The notes: generated from the sequence alone by a model not told the origin. A stretch of 64,000 nt of DNA from Crossiella cryophila (GCF_014204915.1 NZ_JACHMH010000001.1:8705501-8769500); one strand, 5' to 3'; positions 42,521-52,675 are shown, numbered from the stretch's first letter. Made by a program: numbers and translations.

Positions 42521-42536
42521 ACATGGGGGTGGCGGC

Positions 42537-43523
42537 ATGCCTGAGCTGGCATTGGAGTTCTCCGTCGACGATCTGGCGCGGACCCGGTTCGCGTTCTCGC
42601 CGCTGTGGGAGACCGTGGTCAGCGTGCGGGTGCTCAAGACCCCCGGCGAGCACGCGCTGCACTTCCCGTGGCTGCGCGAGACCCGCGACCGGCTGGCCGC
42701 CACCGGCCTGGACGTCAGTCCACTGGCCGACCTGATCCCCGGTCCGCACAGTGGTTTCCCGGACTTCCTGACCCCGCCGCCGGACACCGCGGTGCCGGAC
42801 TTCGACGCCGAGCTGGCGCTGATGGCCACGGCCAGTCCCGAGCAGATCCGCAAGGACCTGGACTTCTTCGAGTACCCGCCGACCGCGACCTTCGCCCACC
42901 GGCTGCACGCCGACCCTGACCGGCTGAGCGAGCTGGTCACGGTGCTGCGGGCCTACTGGGAACTGGCCATCGAGCCGTACTGGCCGCGGCTGCGGGACCT
43001 CCTGGAGGCCGAGGTGCACTTCCGCGCCAAGCGGCTCACCCAGGGCGGGCACCAGCTGCTGTTCGAGGACCTGCACCCGCACGTGCGCTGGGCTGGCGGA
43101 ATCCTGCGGGTGGACCGGCGCTGCTGCGTGCTGACCCGCAAGCTCACCGGCGACGGCCTGCTCATGGTGCCCTCGGTGTTCACCTGGCCGGACGCGCTGA
43201 CCATGGTCGAGGGCAACTGGCAGCCGACCCTGTTCTACCCGCCGCGCGGCATCGCCACCCTGTGGGACCACCGCGAGGGCAAATGCCCGCCGGAAGCCCT
43301 CGCCGGGGTGCTCGGCAGGTCCAGGGCGACCCTGTTGCTGGCGCTGGGCGATCCGTTGTCCACCACCGATCTGGCCCGCCGCACCGGCCTGACCGCGGGC
43401 GGGGTGTCCCAGCACCTGGGCGCGCTGAGCGCGGCCGGGCTGGTCACCGGGCACCGCCTGGGCAGGCAGGTCAAGTACACCCGGACCAGGGTGGGCGAAC
43501 TGCTGGTGTCAGCGCCCCGTTAG
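42537..43523 (+). CDS. DUF5937/ArsR-type transcriptional regulator
   Basis: A 328-residue regulator. The first ~230 residues are an actinobacterial ligand-sensing domain of the DUF5937 type (LEFSVDDLARTRFAFSPLWETVVSVRVL, then later VLTRKLTGDGLLMVPSVFTWP). The C-terminal 80 residues are an ArsR-like winged helix: LGRSRATLLLALGDPLSTTDLARRTGLTAGGVSQHLGALSAAGLVTGHRLGRQVKYTRT. It is divergent from the MFS gene and probably controls it. Its last 15 bases overlap the convergent lipoprotein gene. Confidence 0.9.
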   Translation: MPELALEFSVDDLARTRFAFSPLWETVVSVRVLKTPGEHALHFPWLRETRDRLAATGLDVSPLADLIPGPHSGFPDFLTPPPDTAVPDFDAELALMATASPEQIRKDLDFFEYPPTATFAHRLHADPDRLSELVTVLRAYWELAIEPYWPRLRDLLEAEVHFRAKRLTQGGHQLLFEDLHPHVRWAGGILRVDRRCCVLTRKLTGDGLLMVPSVFTWPDALTMVEGNWQPTLFYPPRGIATLWDHREGKCPPEALAGVLGRSRATLLLALGDPLSTTDLARRTGLTAGGVSQHLGALSAAGLVTGHRLGRQVKYTRTRVGELLVSAPR

Positions 43524-44480
43524 CCGGGCCACGATCGCGGCCAGCACCGGTTCCGGCACCGGCCCGGCCAGGTGCACCTGCTGCGCGGAGTCGTCCCGCA
43601 GCCCGATCCACACCTGCTCGGCCCCGTCCCGCGCCACCGGCCGCCCGGCCACGCTGTCCTGGTAACCGCGGTCGCGACTGGCCTGGGTCATGGTGGCCAC
43701 CACCCGCGTGGTCCGGGTGCGGAGCGTGCACACCCCGCGCGGCTCGGCCACCGGCTCACCGCCGAGGGCCTCCCGCAGGATCAGGCACAACTGTTCCGCC
43801 GCGACCGGGTACGGCTGATCGGCCACCCCGAGTCCCGGCACCGGCTGCCGAGGGGTCAGCGGCACGATCTCGCCCCGGTCGTTGAGCCGCGGCAGCTCCG
43901 GTCCTTCTCCCCCGGCCCGCCGCAGCATCGCCTCGGCCAGGGTTTTGGCGATCTGCCCGGTCTGGCCCTGCTCGTCGGTGGCGCCGTTCTCGCGCAGCCG
44001 CACGGTGACGCTCAACGTGGGCCGCAGGCCGGGATAGCGCTTGGCGACCTCCTCGGTGACCAGCTCCACGTCGAGATCGCTGGCCGCCTGCTGCCGGTCC
44101 ACCCTGGCCCGGCGGCCCGCGACCGTGTCCGCGCCGGTGACCAGGTCGTTGGACAGCCGCGCGGTCAGCTCGAACCGGGCCGAGACCACGTGGCACCGGT
44201 CGGTCAGGAACACCTCGGTGCGCACCTCGCCCTGGAGTGCGCCGGTCCAGTCCTCGGGCGCCGGGGCGGTGCAGAGCACGTGGCCCGCGGTGAGTTCGGG
44301 CAGGTAGCCGAGCAGCTGACCGGCGGGCATCGGGACCTGGCGGACCGGGGCGCCCTGCGGGGTGGGCCAGGTGGCGGGCAGGGTCGGCGAGGGAGCTGGC
44401 GGTGGGGGTTCGCTGCCGCACGCCGACAGGCCGAGCACGACGGCGATCAGGATCCCGCTCCAGCGACCTCGCATCTCCAC
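43509..44480 (-). CDS. Predicted lipoprotein, function unknown
   Basis: A 323-residue protein with a lipoprotein signal (RWSGILIAVVLGLSACG; lipobox LSAC, modified Cys near residue 21). A proline-rich spacer follows, then two repeated-looking halves that each include a Cys (GHVLCTAPAPEDW, then AEQLCLILREALGGE and GVCTLRTRTTRVVATMTQ). The pattern resembles actinobacterial surface lipoproteins of the DUF3558 kind, but the family was not established. GTG 44480 or ATG 44474 may be the start; the former was kept. It lies between a regulator and a glycosyltransferase, with no functional link evident. Confidence 0.75.
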   Translation of the reverse strand: MEMRGRWSGILIAVVLGLSACGSEPPPPAPSPTLPATWPTPQGAPVRQVPMPAGQLLGYLPELTAGHVLCTAPAPEDWTGALQGEVRTEVFLTDRCHVVSARFELTARLSNDLVTGADTVAGRRARVDRQQAASDLDVELVTEEVAKRYPGLRPTLSVTVRLRENGATDEQGQTGQIAKTLAEAMLRRAGGEGPELPRLNDRGEIVPLTPRQPVPGLGVADQPYPVAAEQLCLILREALGGEPVAEPRGVCTLRTRTTRVVATMTQASRDRGYQDSVAGRPVARDGAEQVWIGLRDDSAQQVHLAGPVPEPVLAAIVARLTGR

Positions 44481-44486
44481 AGCATG

Positions 44487-45602
44487 TCAGCGCGCGGCGG
44501 TCCCGGTCAGCACCTCGGCCACCTCGGCCGCCGAGGGCATCGCCGCGATCTCCCGCCCGAGCCGCGCCGCACCCGCCCGGATCCCGTCCTCGGTCAGGCA
44601 CCGGAGCACCGCGGCGGCGACCTCGCCCGGCTGGTGCACGGCCAGGCCCGCGCCCACCGCGGTCACCCGTTCGGCCTGCCGGAACTGGTCCGCGCCCTGG
44701 GGCACCACCACCAGGGGCAGGCCGCGGGCGAGGGTGGCCAGGGTGGTGCCGGCGCCACCGTGCGTGACGACCACGTCCGCCTCGGCCAGCAGGTCGGACA
44801 GCGGGGTGAACGCGACGAAGTGCACGTTGGCGGCTGGCGCGTCGAAGTCGGCGTCGGCCGCGAGGCCCTGGGTGACCAGGATGTCCACGTCCAGGGTGGC
44901 GATCTCGCGCAGCAGTGGGTTGACCACCTTGGGGCCGCCGAAGACGGTGCCGAAGGTGACCAGCGCGCGCGGGCGGGATCCCTTGTCCGGCAACGGGTTG
45001 GCCGGGGCGCCGGGCTGGGTGTGCGGTTCGGGACGCAGCAGCAGGCGCGGGGCAGGGGGTTGCCAGTCCGGGTAGTTGAGGGTGGGCGGGCAGGTGTCGA
45101 GGTAGTAGATCGGGGCCCGCGGGGTCAGGGCGTGCTGGGTGTAGCTGGGGATCGCGCCCTGGTCGAGGGCTTCGGTGCGGTCGTCGGGGCGGCGGGTGCC
45201 GTAGGAGAACATGACGGCTGGCACGTCCAGCGCGGCGGCGACGAACGGGCCGAGGTAGTCGGCCATCTCGTGCACGACCAGGTCCGGTTTCCAGTCCCTT
45301 GCCAGGCTCAGCGCGGGTTCGGCGGACAGGTCGAGGCGGGCGCCGACGAAGAAGTCGACCTCGGCCGCCGGGGTGAACTCACGGGTCAGGTCCACGCCGG
45401 TGCGGCGGTGCACCTCGGCGAGCAGCTCGGTCTGGGACGGGCCCGCGGCGAGCAGTTCCAGGCCCTCGGCCTCGACCAGCGGGCGCACCTGCTCCGGCGC
45501 CAGCACGGCCACCTGATGGCCTTCCAGCGCGCACGCCCTGGCCAACGGGAACAGCGGCAGCAGGTGGCCGTGGCCGGCACTGGAGGAGAAGAGGACTCGC
45601 AC
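44487..45602 (-). CDS. Family-1 (UGT-like) glycosyltransferase
   Basis: A 371-residue GT-B enzyme. It starts VRVLFSSSAGHGHLLPLFPLARACALEGHQV. The donor-side signature is VHFVAFTPLSDLLAEADVVVTHGGAGTTLATLARGLPLVVVPQGADQFRQAERV. A midway VTFGTVFG fits the nucleotide-binding loop of the group. GTG 45602 begins at the family N-terminus; a TTG three codons upstream is possible. It lies about 90 bases downstream of the terpene synthase on the same strand, so glycosylation of a terpene alcohol is a reasonable guess. It shares little with the glycosyltransferase at 37.2 kb. Confidence 0.92.
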   Translation of the reverse strand: MRVLFSSSAGHGHLLPLFPLARACALEGHQVAVLAPEQVRPLVEAEGLELLAAGPSQTELLAEVHRRTGVDLTREFTPAAEVDFFVGARLDLSAEPALSLARDWKPDLVVHEMADYLGPFVAAALDVPAVMFSYGTRRPDDRTEALDQGAIPSYTQHALTPRAPIYYLDTCPPTLNYPDWQPPAPRLLLRPEPHTQPGAPANPLPDKGSRPRALVTFGTVFGGPKVVNPLLREIATLDVDILVTQGLAADADFDAPAANVHFVAFTPLSDLLAEADVVVTHGGAGTTLATLARGLPLVVVPQGADQFRQAERVTAVGAGLAVHQPGEVAAAVLRCLTEDGIRAGAARLGREIAAMPSAAEVAEVLTGTAAR

Positions 45603-45692
45603 GAAGTCCAACGTAGACAGTGGTTCCGGCCCGCCGGGCGAGCGCGGGGCGGTGTGCCCCTTTGGCCATCCATCGCGGCACCTCGGGGGCGG

Positions 45693-46736
45693 TCATTCCC
45701 GGAGTTCGTCCCACCACCAGGACACGGTGGAGTACGGCAGCGGGTCCGGCCGGGGGTCCAGCGGGCGCTCGGACCAGCCGGGGGTGCCAAGGCCCTGATA
45801 CCGCGGAACGCGCAGCGCCCAGTCGATGTTGCCGCGGATGCCGTGCCCCAGACAGTCCACATAGGACCGCAGTGGGGCCGAGCCACCGCGCCGGACCCGG
45901 TGTGAGAGCCGGAGGAACAGGCTCATCAGGCGGTCGCGCAGGCACACCGCGGCGTGCACGGCCTGTTCCAGGGAATGCGGGGACTCGTGCAGCAGCACGG
46001 TGACCACGTTCTGCTCGGTCTGACCCAGCAGGCGTTCCTTGCGGTAGGAGTGCAGATCGTTGTCCAGGGCGGCGACCAGGCTGGCGCAGTCGGTCAGCGC
46101 GCGCACCCGCGGCGAGTCCATCTCGGCCGAGGGGACCTCCGCGCCGAGGCCGATCTCCAGCATGGCCATGGTGGGCGCGCCGCCGCAGGTGCCAAGGCGC
46201 AGCCGCAGGTACTCGTCCAGGCCGGGCATGTGGTCACCGGCGCGGTTGGCCACCTGCCAGGCCACGCCGAGCAGCCAGCGGCGGTGCGCCTCGGTGAACC
46301 GGCGGACCTGGGTGGGGGTGGCGCAGCCGCGGAAGCGGGCGCCGATGTCGTGCAGGGCCAACGCGTACGGGTCGTCCAGGCCGGGGCCGCCGGGGGTCTC
46401 CAGCGCGTGCTGGACCCTGGTGGCCTCCGGCAGGAACCGGCCGGGGCTGCTGGCCAGCGCGCCGGTGTCGCAGCGGGTGTCGTCGAAGGCGAAACCCCAG
46501 TAGACCCACAGGGTCGCGGCGAGCACGTTGTGCGTGACGCCCTGCGGCACGAAGCGGCAGAAGAACTCGGCGCTGCGGGTGCCGAGCAGACGTTTGCGCG
46601 ACACCCCCGGCAGCGCCATCCGGTCCAGCCAGGCCACGGCCCGGGTCTCGATGTCGGCCACCGCGGGGTGCAGGGCGGGCTCGATCGGGCAGTAGAACGG
46701 CAGCAGCTCGAGGCCCTGCTCCACCGGTTGGGTCAC
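45693..46736 (-). CDS. Class I terpene synthase
   Basis: A 347-residue terpene cyclase. It ionises an isoprenyl diphosphate with Mg bound by the aspartate-rich motif FAFDDTRCD (D85, D86, D90) and the NSE triad NDLHSYRKE (N226, S230, E234). A VPRYQG segment near the C-terminus supplies the diphosphate-sensing Arg-Tyr pair. The length and motifs match bacterial sesquiterpene or monoterpene synthases. It lacks the second domain of geosmin synthase, and the product cannot be predicted. It starts in an overlap with ispG, an enzyme of the MEP pathway, so precursor supply and cyclisation are co-expressed. Confidence 0.93.
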   Translation of the reverse strand: MTQPVEQGLELLPFYCPIEPALHPAVADIETRAVAWLDRMALPGVSRKRLLGTRSAEFFCRFVPQGVTHNVLAATLWVYWGFAFDDTRCDTGALASSPGRFLPEATRVQHALETPGGPGLDDPYALALHDIGARFRGCATPTQVRRFTEAHRRWLLGVAWQVANRAGDHMPGLDEYLRLRLGTCGGAPTMAMLEIGLGAEVPSAEMDSPRVRALTDCASLVAALDNDLHSYRKERLLGQTEQNVVTVLLHESPHSLEQAVHAAVCLRDRLMSLFLRLSHRVRRGGSAPLRSYVDCLGHGIRGNIDWALRVPRYQGLGTPGWSERPLDPRPDPLPYSTVSWWWDELRE

Positions 46737-47860
46737 TCCCGCTCGACCTCCATCCGCTCGGCCAGCGCCATGGCCTCCTCGATCAGGGTTTCCGCGATCC
46801 GGTGCTCGGGCACGGTCTTGATCACCTTGCCGCGGACGAAGATCTGGCCCTTGCCGTTGCCGGAGGCGACGCCCAGGTCGGCCTCACGCGCCTCGCCCGG
46901 CCCGTTGACCACGCAGCCCATCACCGCCACCCGCAGCGGCACCGACATGCCCTCCAGCGCCGCGGTGACCTCTTCGGCCAGCTTGTACACGTCCACCTGG
47001 GCCCGGCCGCAGGACGGACACGAGACGATCTCCAGTCCGCGTTCGCGCAGCCCGAGGGATTCCAGGATGCCGATGCCGACCTTCACCTCCTCCACCGGCG
47101 GCGCGGACAGCGAGACCCGGATGGTGTCGCCGATGCCCTCGCCCAGCAGCGCGCCGAAAGCGGCGGCGGACTTGATGGTGCCCTGGAAGGCCGGTCCGGC
47201 CTCGGTCACGCCCAGGTGCAGCGGGTAGTCGCACTGCGCGGCGAGCTGACGGTAGGCGTTGACCATCACCACCGGGTCGTGGTGCTTCACCGAGAGCTTC
47301 AGGTCGGTGAACCCGTGTTCCTCGAACAGCGAGCACTCCCACAGCGCCGAGGCGACCAGGGCCTCCGGGGTGGCCTTGCCGTACTTGCGCAGCAGCCGCT
47401 GATCCAGTGAACCGGCGTTCACCCCGATCCGGATCGGCACGCCCGCGTCCCCGGCGGCCTTGGCGATGGCGCCGACCTGGTCGTCGAACTGGCGGATGTT
47501 GCCGGGGTTGACCCGCACCGCGGCGCAGCCCGCCTCGATGGCGGCGAAGACGTATCTGGGCTGGAAGTGGATGTCGGCGATCACCGGCAGCGAGGACTTG
47601 CGGGCGATCTCCGGCAGCGCGTCCGCGTCGTCCTGACTCGGCACCGCCACCCGCACCAGCTGGCAGCCCGCCGCGGTCAGCTCGGCGATCTGCTGGAGGG
47701 TGGCGTTCACATCCGCGGTCGGCGTGGTGGTCATCGACTGCACGCTGATCGGCGCGTCGCCGCCCACACCCACCGAGCCCACCCGCAACGCCCGGCTGGG
47801 CCTGCGACTGGCGAGCGGCACCGGCGGCAGCACCGGCATTCCGAGGGACACAGCGGACAC
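46733..47860 (-). CDS. ispG: 4-hydroxy-3-methylbut-2-enyl-diphosphate synthase
   Basis: A 375-residue [4Fe-4S] enzyme of the MEP pathway that makes HMBPP. It has [22 protein letters not shown] at the N-terminus, [43 protein letters not shown], and cluster cysteines in CPSCGR and [13 protein letters not shown] 47860 is chosen because AAGGAGGAATT lies directly upstream; the longer open frame is not supported. The enzyme is usually encoded with housekeeping dxr/rip genes. Here it is coupled to a terpene synthase, so it looks like a dedicated second copy that boosts precursor supply; that a second copy exists elsewhere is assumed. Confidence 0.95.
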   Translation of the reverse strand: MSAVSLGMPVLPPVPLASRRPSRALRVGSVGVGGDAPISVQSMTTTPTADVNATLQQIAELTAAGCQLVRVAVPSQDDADALPEIARKSSLPVIADIHFQPRYVFAAIEAGCAAVRVNPGNIRQFDDQVGAIAKAAGDAGVPIRIGVNAGSLDQRLLRKYGKATPEALVASALWECSLFEEHGFTDLKLSVKHHDPVVMVNAYRQLAAQCDYPLHLGVTEAGPAFQGTIKSAAAFGALLGEGIGDTIRVSLSAPPVEEVKVGIGILESLGLRERGLEIVSCPSCGRAQVDVYKLAEEVTAALEGMSVPLRVAVMGCVVNGPGEAREADLGVASGNGKGQIFVRGKVIKTVPEHRIAETLIEEAMALAERMEVERE

Positions 47861-48295
47861 AATTCCTCCTTCACCGCCGTACCGCGGAAAGCACGACGAC
47901 AGGACGCACTGGTGGGGGAAGAGGGTTCGATCGAATGACACCCAACATCGGATGGCAGGGAGCCTAAGTCACGAAGTCGGCAGGTCAGCGCGTTGCCAAG
48001 CGCGTTCACACGAATTCGTGATGGCTCACTCGTTTGCCGCAGACTGGGCCGTTCGGGGAGATCATTACCGGCCGGAAACCCGCGAATGGCCGCTGTACAC
48101 CAACGGATCCCACTGCTGGCGGACCACCACACCGGTCGGCCCACCCGGCTGGATGACAGGCTGGCGTTGGAATTGCCGAACCCTTAGTCACCCTCCGCGA
48201 AATATCGGGGAAGAATCAGGGTCCGAACCGACTTTCGACTGCTCTTTCTTCGAGCTTTTGTCAATGCGACACCGCACACTTGATGAATCTGGAAC
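47861..48295. other. Divergent intergenic region between ispG and subtilase
   Basis: About 435 bases with no credible gene, holding the two divergent promoters. Short perfect palindromes are TTCGATCGAA (47926-47935) and CACGAATTCGTG (48009-48020). No RNA or terminator was recognised. Confidence 0.6.
48009..48020. promoter_or_regulatory. 12-bp perfect palindrome upstream of subtilase gene
   Basis: CACGAATTCGTG, about 285 bases before the subtilase start and 150 bases from ispG. It may be a regulator site; no further support. Confidence 0.3.
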
Positions 48296-51200
48296 ATGGA
48301 GTGCATGCGACATCCCGGGAAGAGAACCGTGCCTGCCGCCGCGCTCGCGGCCGCCCTGCTGGCACTGGGCACCCCCGCCCTCGCCGACCCCGCCGCCACC
48401 CCGCCCGGCCCGCCGCAGGCCGGGGCGAGCACCGGCGGGACCGAGCCGCGGCGGATCACCCTGGTCACCGGCGACCTGGTGCACGTCAACGCCCAGGGCG
48501 CGCCGGTGCGCTTCGAGGCAGGGCCGGGCCGGGAGGGCATGTCCTTCCGGCGCTGGACCGAGCACGGGCAGTGGCAGCTCCGGCCTGCCGACGCCGACCC
48601 GCTGATCAGCTCGGGCCGGGTGGACCCTCGGCTGTTCAACATCAGCCTGCTGCTGGAGTCCGGCTACGAGGACGCCAAGCGCCAGGACGTGCCGCTGCTG
48701 GTGGCCGGGGACGGCGCCCGCTCGGCGCCGCAGGCGCTGACCGGCACCACCCGGACCAGGGAGCTGCCCGCGCTGGGGCTGGCCGCGGTGTCCGCGCCCA
48801 AGAACAGCACCGGCGGCACCTGGAACTCGATCAAGGACCAGGCCAGGGGCCGGGCGGCGGGCAAGGTGTGGCTCAACGCCACCCTGAAGTACTCGCTGCA
48901 CCAGAGCGTGCCGCTGATCGGCGCGCCCGCGGCCTGGCAGGCCGGGCACACCGCCAAGGACGTGCCGGTCGCGGTGCTGGACAGCGGTATCGACGTGGAC
49001 CACCCGGACTTCGCCGGGGTGCTCCAGCAGGCCAAGGACTTCTCCAACTCCCCGCACGGCATCAAGGACACCATCGGCCACGGCACGCACGTCTCCTCCA
49101 TCGTGGCGGGCAACGGCGCGGCCGGGGGCGGCAAGCAGGTCGGCGTGGCCAAGGACGCCAAGCTGTTCTTCGGCAAGGTCGGCGATCAGGGCCCGACCGA
49201 GGACGCGGCGCTGGCCGGCATGACCTGGGCCGCGGTCGAGCACAAGGCCAAGGCCGTGAACATGAGCTTCGGCCTGGCCCAGCACCAGCCGGACCCGGTG
49301 AGCGAGGCCATCGAACGCCTCTCCGCCGCGCACGGCACGCTGTTCGTGATCGCCGCGGGCAACAGCGGCGAGCACGCCCCGGTGGGTCACCCGGCGACCA
49401 CCGACGCCGCGCTCGCGGTGGCCAGCTCCACCAAGGACGGCCAGCTCAGCGACTTCTCCTCGCGTGGGCCGAGGGCCGGGGACTACGGCCTCAAGCCGGA
49501 GATCACCGCGCCGGGCAGCGATATCGTTGCGGCCAAGGCGGATTCGGCCGGTGGCGAGCGGTACGTGGCCATGTCGGGCACCTCGATGGCCGCCCCGCAC
49601 CTGACCGGCGCGGCCGCGGTGCTGGCCGGGGCGCACCCGGACTGGAGCGCGGCCCGGCTCAAGGCCGCGCTGATGAGCACGGCCAAACCCCTCGCCGGGG
49701 TCTCCGTGCACGGCCAGGGCGCCGGCGTGGTCGACCTGGACCGCGCCACCAAGCAGAAGGTCACGGCAGAGCAGGGCGGGTTCTCCCTCGGCTACTTCCG
49801 GTGGCCGCACCAGGGTCAGCAGCCCGCGAGCAAGGACGTGGTCTACCGCAACGACGGCGACACCCCGGTCACCCTGGACCTCGCACTGTCCATTTCGGAC
49901 AAGCAGGGCGGCGCACCCGACCCGGACCAGTTCAAGCTGAGCGGCCAGCGGATCACCGTGCCCGCCAAGGGATCCGAGAAGGTCGGCATCACCGTCGACC
50001 CCGGCAAACGGGTCGGGCTCTACGGCGGCTGGCTCACCGCGAAATCCGGTGACGTCGAGGTGCGCACCGCGGTCAGCTCCTATGTGGAGGAAGAGCGCTA
50101 CGACCTCACGGTCAAGGTCACCGGCCGGGACGGCAAGCCCGCCGCGACCACCGGCGAGGTCACCGTGAGCGGTCTGGACAACGACCTCCGGCAGACCCTG
50201 GAGCTGAGCGCCGACGGCACCGGCACCGTGCGCGCGGCCAAGGGCGACTACCTGGTCACCAGCACGGTCAAGGAGCACGGTCCGCGGGGCAGGTACGACG
50301 CCGACCCGGTCTCGCTGACCCAGCAGGTCGCGCCCCGGCTGCGACTGGACAAGAACATCAGCCTGCACGCGGACGCGCGCACCGCGAAACGGGTCGAGGT
50401 CGAACTGGACGACCCGAGCCTGCGGATCGCCGGGATCGAGCTGAGCCCCTTGCACGGCAAGGGATCGGCCAAGGACCCGTGCTGCACCCCGACCGATTTC
50501 CCGGCCTACACCGACACCGACGCGCCGGTCTACCTCGGCTCACTCGGCGGTTCGGTCGAGCACTTCCGGCACCTCACCCACGTCACCGCGGTCCGGCCCG
50601 AGATCAGCGCGGAGATCGTTGCCCCGCAACGGCATCCGCTGGGCCTGTGGCGCAACCGGGCCTCACCGCAGCTACTCGGCGAGCACCTGCTGCCGGTCCT
50701 CGACGTCAAGGCCGGCACCCCGGCGGACCTGGCAGGCAAGGACCTCAAGGACAAACTGGTCCTGCTGACCCCGCCCACCGGCGAACCGGCCAACGACAAG
50801 GTGGCCGCCATCGGCGCCGCGGGTGCGAAGGCCGTGCTGCTGACCGAGCCCTCCCGGCTCAGGCGCGGCAAGCAGCCGGTGGTGGTGCTCAGCGCCGCCG
50901 AACACCGCCTGGGCACGCTGCGCGAACTGCTCGGCAAGGGCCCGGTGTCGATGCGGCTCAACGGGATCAGCACCAGCCCGATCAGCTATGACCTGGCGTT
51001 CACCAGTTCAGGCAAGATGGCCGAGGGCGGCAGGCTGCGCGCGCACCGGCACGAGCTGACCAGGATCGAATCCAGCTACCGCGAGGACGGCCACCACACC
51101 ACGGTCCGTCCTGCCTGGCGACCGGGTCTGGACGGGCGCACCGCGGTGGCCATGCCGGAGAGCTACCCGTTCCGCCTCGGCGCGCCGCCGGTGCCGCTGG

Positions 51201-52000
51201 GCGCGACCCGCACCGAGTACGTCACCCCGGGCTGGTGGCACAAGGACAGCGAACTCGGCGACGGCTTCGGGGCCGAGCCCAGCGGCGGGGACACCCAGCA
51301 GATCGAGGTGGCCGCGACCCGCTTCGGCCGGTACGGCACGCACCGCCGCGAGTACAACGCAGGCCCGCTCGCGGTCCGGTCACCGCACGGTCGCGGCGGG
51401 CTGGTCCGCCGCGGCGACGAGATCAGCTTGCAGCACAACCTGTTCGTGCCCCAGCCCGCCGCACCCGGCGCGCCTGGGCAGCACGGGCGGGTCGCCTACC
51501 CGGCGACCACCGGCGAGACCACGTTGTCCGCCGGCGGCAAGGTGATCGGCACCTACGGCTCGCCGGCCAGCGGTTACTGGCAGATCCCGACCGGTCCGGC
51601 CACCTACGAGATCAGCACCAAGGGCACCTACGGCGGCCGGACGGTGCAGGCGGGCTGGACCTTCCGCTCCGACACCACCGCCCAGCCCACCCCGGTCCGG
51701 CTGCTGCACGTGACCCCGCAACTCGCCCTGGACACCGAGAACACCGCCCAGGCCGGGAAAACGCTGCCGGTGACGGTGTCGGTGCGGGACGGCGAGGGGG
51801 CCGTGCAGGCCACCCTGGCGGTCAGCCTGGACGGGACCAACTGGCAGAACGTGGTGCTGCGCAAGGCAGGCACGGACTTCACCGGCACACTGCCCGCACT
51901 GGGCAAGGCCGGTGACGTGGTCTGGCTGAGGCTGACGGCCGAGGACGGCTCGGGCGCCAAGGCGAACCAGACCCTGCACCGCGCCTACACCCTGCGCTGA
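48296..52000 (+). CDS. Secreted S8 (subtilisin-like) serine protease
   Basis: A 1234-residue exported protease. A signal peptide (KRTVPAAALAAALLALGTPALA) precedes a propeptide-like region (TLVTGDLVHVNAQGAPV). The catalytic domain (about 205-480) has D229 in VAVLDSGIDVDHPD, H262 in GHGTHVSS, the oxyanion Asn N355 in AAGNSGEH and S430 in SGTSMAAPH. A PA-type insertion or domain lies near 795-890 (DLKDKLVLLTP, AAIGAAGAKAVLL), in a long C-terminal beta-rich extension. There is no LPXTG or membrane anchor, so it is probably released. Start ATG 48296 or 48305 (MRHPGKR), both possible. It stands alone, followed by a strong terminator. Confidence 0.94.
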   Translation: MECMRHPGKRTVPAAALAAALLALGTPALADPAATPPGPPQAGASTGGTEPRRITLVTGDLVHVNAQGAPVRFEAGPGREGMSFRRWTEHGQWQLRPADADPLISSGRVDPRLFNISLLLESGYEDAKRQDVPLLVAGDGARSAPQALTGTTRTRELPALGLAAVSAPKNSTGGTWNSIKDQARGRAAGKVWLNATLKYSLHQSVPLIGAPAAWQAGHTAKDVPVAVLDSGIDVDHPDFAGVLQQAKDFSNSPHGIKDTIGHGTHVSSIVAGNGAAGGGKQVGVAKDAKLFFGKVGDQGPTEDAALAGMTWAAVEHKAKAVNMSFGLAQHQPDPVSEAIERLSAAHGTLFVIAAGNSGEHAPVGHPATTDAALAVASSTKDGQLSDFSSRGPRAGDYGLKPEITAPGSDIVAAKADSAGGERYVAMSGTSMAAPHLTGAAAVLAGAHPDWSAARLKAALMSTAKPLAGVSVHGQGAGVVDLDRATKQKVTAEQGGFSLGYFRWPHQGQQPASKDVVYRNDGDTPVTLDLALSISDKQGGAPDPDQFKLSGQRITVPAKGSEKVGITVDPGKRVGLYGGWLTAKSGDVEVRTAVSSYVEEERYDLTVKVTGRDGKPAATTGEVTVSGLDNDLRQTLELSADGTGTVRAAKGDYLVTSTVKEHGPRGRYDADPVSLTQQVAPRLRLDKNISLHADARTAKRVEVELDDPSLRIAGIELSPLHGKGSAKDPCCTPTDFPAYTDTDAPVYLGSLGGSVEHFRHLTHVTAVRPEISAEIVAPQRHPLGLWRNRASPQLLGEHLLPVLDVKAGTPADLAGKDLKDKLVLLTPPTGEPANDKVAAIGAAGAKAVLLTEPSRLRRGKQPVVVLSAAEHRLGTLRELLGKGPVSMRLNGISTSPISYDLAFTSSGKMAEGGRLRAHRHELTRIESSYREDGHHTTVRPAWRPGLDGRTAVAMPESYPFRLGAPPVPLGATRTEYVTPGWWHKDSELGDGFGAEPSGGDTQQIEVAATRFGRYGTHRREYNAGPLAVRSPHGRGGLVRRGDEISLQHNLFVPQPAAPGAPGQHGRVAYPATTGETTLSAGGKVIGTYGSPASGYWQIPTGPATYEISTKGTYGGRTVQAGWTFRSDTTAQPTPVRLLHVTPQLALDTENTAQAGKTLPVTVSVRDGEGAVQATLAVSLDGTNWQNVVLRKAGTDFTGTLPALGKAGDVVWLRLTAEDGSGAKANQTLHRAYTLR

Positions 52001-52007
52001 ACTGACA

Positions 52008-52049
52008 GGCCGCCCCTGACCGCCGTCGTCATGGTGGTCAGGGGCGGCC
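52008..52049. terminator. Strong bidirectional terminator
   Basis: GGCCGCCCCTGACC (52008-52021) and GGTCAGGGGCGGCC (52036-52049) form a perfect 14-base stem with a 14-base loop, between the convergent ends of the subtilase and the secreted protein gene. Confidence 0.85.
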
Positions 52050-52063
52050 GGCTCAGCGAGTGG

Positions 52064-52675
52064 TCACACCACGCGCTTGAGGTTGAGGCTGATGGTGTTG
52101 TCCGGGCCGGGAATCATGAAGTTGATCAGCAGTTCGGCCAGGTGGCAGTTGGCGAAGTCCGGGATGGTGTAGGCCCCGCTCAGCTTGCCGCCGGTGAGCG
52201 GGTTGAAGCCGGGTTCGCTGGTCAGGTCGATCTGCATCGGGGCCTTGCTCTGGCACTTGTCCCCGACCGGGTAGGGAATGCCGCCCGCCTTCACATCCCG
52301 CAGCCGCAGCACCACCTGCGAGCTGGAGGTCACCACCCCGCGGACGATCTTGCCGGTGGTCTGCCCCTGCGGCAGGAAGTCGATCGTCGCGGTCACCGGG
52401 ATCAGCCCGAAGACCTTGAACTCCGAATGCGCGGGTGGCAGCACCAGGTCACCCTTGATGTCCCCGGTGGCCCCGTTCAGGTCCACCGCCAGCGAACCGG
52501 GACCCAGCGGCAGGGTCGAGCCGGTCTTCTTGACCACGCTCTGCCCCTCGACGGAATAGTTGATTTTCACCGCCGCGCCGTCCGGCTCCGCCGCCGCCGC
52601 GCCGCCAGCGAAGGCCAGCATGCCGGTCAGGGCCACCGCGAGCACCCGTAACGCCGACTTACCCGATCTCCTCAT
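52064..52675 (-). CDS. Secreted single-domain protein, paralogue of the Mce-upstream fusion protein
   Basis: A 203-residue exported protein with an N-terminal signal (SALRVLAVALTGMLAFAGGAAAA). The mature part (INYSVEGQSVVKKTGSTLPLG onward) corresponds along its length to residues 232-413 of the protein encoded at 61653: shared stretches include GDIKGDLVLPPA versus GEIKGDLTLPPS, RLRDVKAGGIPYPVG versus RLKNVKVGGQPLDVG, and PGPDNTISLNLK versus SGPGNTLNLNLT. ATG 52675 has an AGGGA site 8 bases before it. It is downstream of, and probably co-transcribed with, the DUF6801-like gene. Function unknown; linkage to the Mce operon is by position and paralogy. Confidence 0.8.
   Translation of the reverse strand: MRRSGKSALRVLAVALTGMLAFAGGAAAAEPDGAAVKINYSVEGQSVVKKTGSTLPLGPGSLAVDLNGATGDIKGDLVLPPAHSEFKVFGLIPVTATIDFLPQGQTTGKIVRGVVTSSSQVVLRLRDVKAGGIPYPVGDKCQSKAPMQIDLTSEPGFNPLTGGKLSGAYTIPDFANCHLAELLINFMIPGPDNTISLNLKRVV

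Noticed and set aside
47941-48295. Short open frames upstream of the subtilase
   Set aside because: No ribosome-binding sites, composition unlike neighbours, and they run into the subtilase signal region in another frame.
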